Shown here: one piece after another, positions 19,374 to 20,847 of the stretch
Numbering within the stretch: position 1 is the first letter of the stretch
Layout: each line of letters begins with the position of its first letter
From: a virus
DNA length: 20,847 bases
IMG/VR virus record: IMGVR_UViG_3300043438_001309
Location: 1-20,847 of that record
Direction: 5' to 3' (one strand)
Notes under the pieces: model-generated
Told to the model about the DNA's origin: nothing
Seen by the model: the letters and a program-made list of their open reading frames with translations, nothing else
Databases searched by the model: none
Made by a program: the position numbers and the translations under genes

Positions 19374-20847
19374 TTCTTTTGAGAGCTAATTTTGTTTTGC
19401 AACCATTTTGGTTGAGGATTGTTCTCATAATACTTAGAAATAATTTGAGAAGCCATACCCTTGGTTACATCTGCGGTTAAAGGTATGCCAATACGTTTGA
19501 GCATTTTCTTTTGAGCATCAGTTGGACCATCAGCCCTCCAAGCAGCAGAAGAGTCAATGAGAACTAAAGATGAGTTGCGATGTTCTTGAATCCATTTATC
19601 TGTACCAGAGAATACAGATCTAAGATTGTCGGCTCGACCAATAAGCTTTACTGAAGTTTTACCATTATCTTTATAATGTAGTTCAGTATTCCAACGACCT
19701 AAAGCATCAAGTGTTATATGCATAGATTCGTTAGCATTAAGACCTAAATGATAAGAGTTTTCACCAATTTCTGCCCATACATATTTAGAGTATTCAAGTA
19801 CTGCTGGGTTAGGTGGTGGCGGCATAAACAAGTTAATGCGTTTGTATGCGCCTTCGATATCATCAGGATTGAGAACACGAATAGCTTCGCCTGGACAATA
19901 GTCTTCTAACTCTTCAAATTTCTTTGCGACGTCTGTTAGGCTTTGTCCTTGTAAATCGAATTCGGGAGGCAGACCTAAAAGTGTTGGTAGGCCAATAGGC
20001 TTTCGACCCCTTGTGGTATCTGCAATATCGATAATCGTACAATGTTTTTTGCCTTCGAATAGACGAGTACCTCGACCAACTATCTGAGTATACAGAAGGG
20101 TTGATCTGGTTGGTTTAGCTAATATAATAGTTTGCAATGATGGTTCGTCAAAACCTTCAGTCAAAACTCCAACATTTACAATAACGGAAATCTGGCCCTT
20201 TGCAAACTGAGCAAGGATACTTTCTCGTTCTTCTCTTGGAGTTGTACCTATTATTACTGCTGTTTCTATCGACGCTTCTCGAAAGGATAAGGCCAAGTTT
20301 TCGGCGTGCTTGATGCCGGATGCGAATACAAGGGCTTTCGTAGCCATTGCCAAATTGCGATAGGTAGCGACAACAAAAGCGTTGCGCTCAGGAGTATCCA
20401 CTTTTTCTTCGAGCTGAGATTGAACATAATCACCATTCTGTATTTCGACATCTGAAATGTCTACATTTGTTTTTACTCTATATCCGATCAGTGGGCTGAG
20501 CCAACCATCTTCAATTAGATCTTGAATTGATTTATAGTAAACTATGTCATCAAAAACGTCAACGAGTCTAACCGAATCCGACCTCTGTGGGGTCGCCGTA
20601 ACTCCAAGTAGAAAAGGAGGATTAAAATAGTCAATAACTCTTCGATAAGAAGTAGCGGCAGCATGATGAGCCTCGTCAATCACAATAGTTTTAAAATAGT
20701 CTTTAGGATACCCCTCAATGCGAGGAGTACCATTGCGACCTAGTGTAGCAACAGATGCTACAACTACGTCTACATGTCCAGCTTTTCTTTCAGCTTGTTC
20801 AATCTCTATACTGAGAGTAGGATTAGCAGCTTTAATTTTTTCTTTAG
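19367..20847 (-). CDS. Superfamily 2 DEAH helicase, 5' end outside window
   Basis: The frame is open to the window edge (492 residues visible), so the N-terminus with Walker A is missing. Visible motifs: VDVVVASVATLGR (motif Ib region), IDEAHH (motif II, residues 56-61), GVTATPQRSD (motif III), VNVGVLTEGFDEP (motif V) and QIVGRGTRLF (motif VI). This is the layout of SF2 helicases related to type I/III restriction and XPB-like enzymes, which unwind or translocate on duplex DNA with ATP. After about residue 280 follows a non-helicase C-terminal part ending in AWRADGPTDAQKKMLKRIG, then TKGMASQIISKY, a motif I know from other phage helicases. Likely roles are replication or recombination. No nuclease motif is visible. 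Confidence 0.92.
   Translation of the reverse strand, partial: KEKIKAANPTLSIEIEQAERKAGHVDVVVASVATLGRNGTPRIEGYPKDYFKTIVIDEAHHAAATSYRRVIDYFNPPFLLGVTATPQRSDSVRLVDVFDDIVYYKSIQDLIEDGWLSPLIGYRVKTNVDISDVEIQNGDYVQSQLEEKVDTPERNAFVVATYRNLAMATKALVFASGIKHAENLALSFREASIETAVIIGTTPREERESILAQFAKGQISVIVNVGVLTEGFDEPSLQTIILAKPTRSTLLYTQIVGRGTRLFEGKKHCTIIDIADTTRGRKPIGLPTLLGLPPEFDLQGQSLTDVAKKFEELEDYCPGEAIRVLNPDDIEGAYKRINLFMPPPPNPAVLEYSKYVWAEIGENSYHLGLNANESMHITLDALGRWNTELHYKDNGKTSVKLIGRADNLRSVFSGTDKWIQEHRNSSLVLIDSSAAWRADGPTDAQKKMLKRIGIPLTADVTKGMASQIISKYYENNPQPKWLQNKISSQKKW

Overview
The window is AT-rich (roughly one third G+C by eye), very densely packed, and every gene I can support lies on the minus strand. Adjacent genes mostly overlap by 1-14 nt (ATGA, TAATG, ATGACTGA junctions). 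It carries four tRNA genes, a WhiB-type Fe-S regulator, a cold-shock protein, a DUF732-like protein, a DUF4314-like protein, many small zinc-finger or single-membrane-segment proteins, and no ribosomal or central-metabolic genes. This points to an accessory region of a large tailed phage of an actinobacterium. WhiB, DUF732 and DUF4314 indicate Actinomycetota; the Thr/Ser/Val/Pro linker of the secreted subtilase resembles those common in Acidimicrobiia. No capsid, tail, terminase or polymerase gene is present, so the phage assignment is an inference, and a plasmid or prophage remains possible.

Layout from high to low coordinates, which is the direction of transcription. At 20847-17210 are the 3' part of a DEAH superfamily 2 helicase, a secreted S8 subtilase, an unknown protein and a Cys4 mini-protein. 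At 17186-15824 are a small unknown gene, tRNA-Leu(UAA), a membrane-anchored DUF732-like protein, a DUF4314-like protein and a 99-residue protein. At about 15835-15578 lies a gene-free stretch rich in perfect inverted repeats, a candidate structured RNA. At 15560-14193 are small membrane and unknown proteins, an FkbM-like methyltransferase and a duplicated membrane micropeptide. At 14202-13117 are tRNA-Lys(UUU), a mini zinc finger, two small genes, cold-shock protein and tRNA-Met(CAU). At 13114-11809 are micro-proteins and zinc-motif proteins. A good promoter at 11771-11799 then leads into tRNA-Ile(UAU), a small protein, WhiB, an acidic protein, an S2P metalloprotease and two helical proteins.

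The most interesting block is 9060-1555, a probable phage-encoded ubiquitin-like system. In order it has a 638-residue protein whose N-terminal half looks like a PRTRC-B/Prok-E2_D (E2-like) domain and whose C-terminal half is a chain of CxxC zinc motifs; a 574-residue JAB/JAMM isopeptidase with a complete metal-binding motif and C-terminal zinc motifs; a ThiF/E1-like adenylating enzyme; an 83-residue ubiquitin-like protein ending in GEKG; two tandem perfect hairpins; then a Ycf46-like AAA ATPase and two uncharacterised proteins. The inferred logic is that E1 activates the Ubl tail, the E2-like/zinc protein conjugates it, the JAMM enzyme removes or matures it, and the AAA ATPase may act on modified targets. 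The first 1.5 kb holds three unrecognised genes.

Other unusual points are two tRNAs whose 3' ends supply the Shine-Dalgarno of the next gene, a tRNA-Lys fragment fused to a duplicated micropeptide segment, and hairpins placed just 5' of three of the four tRNAs.
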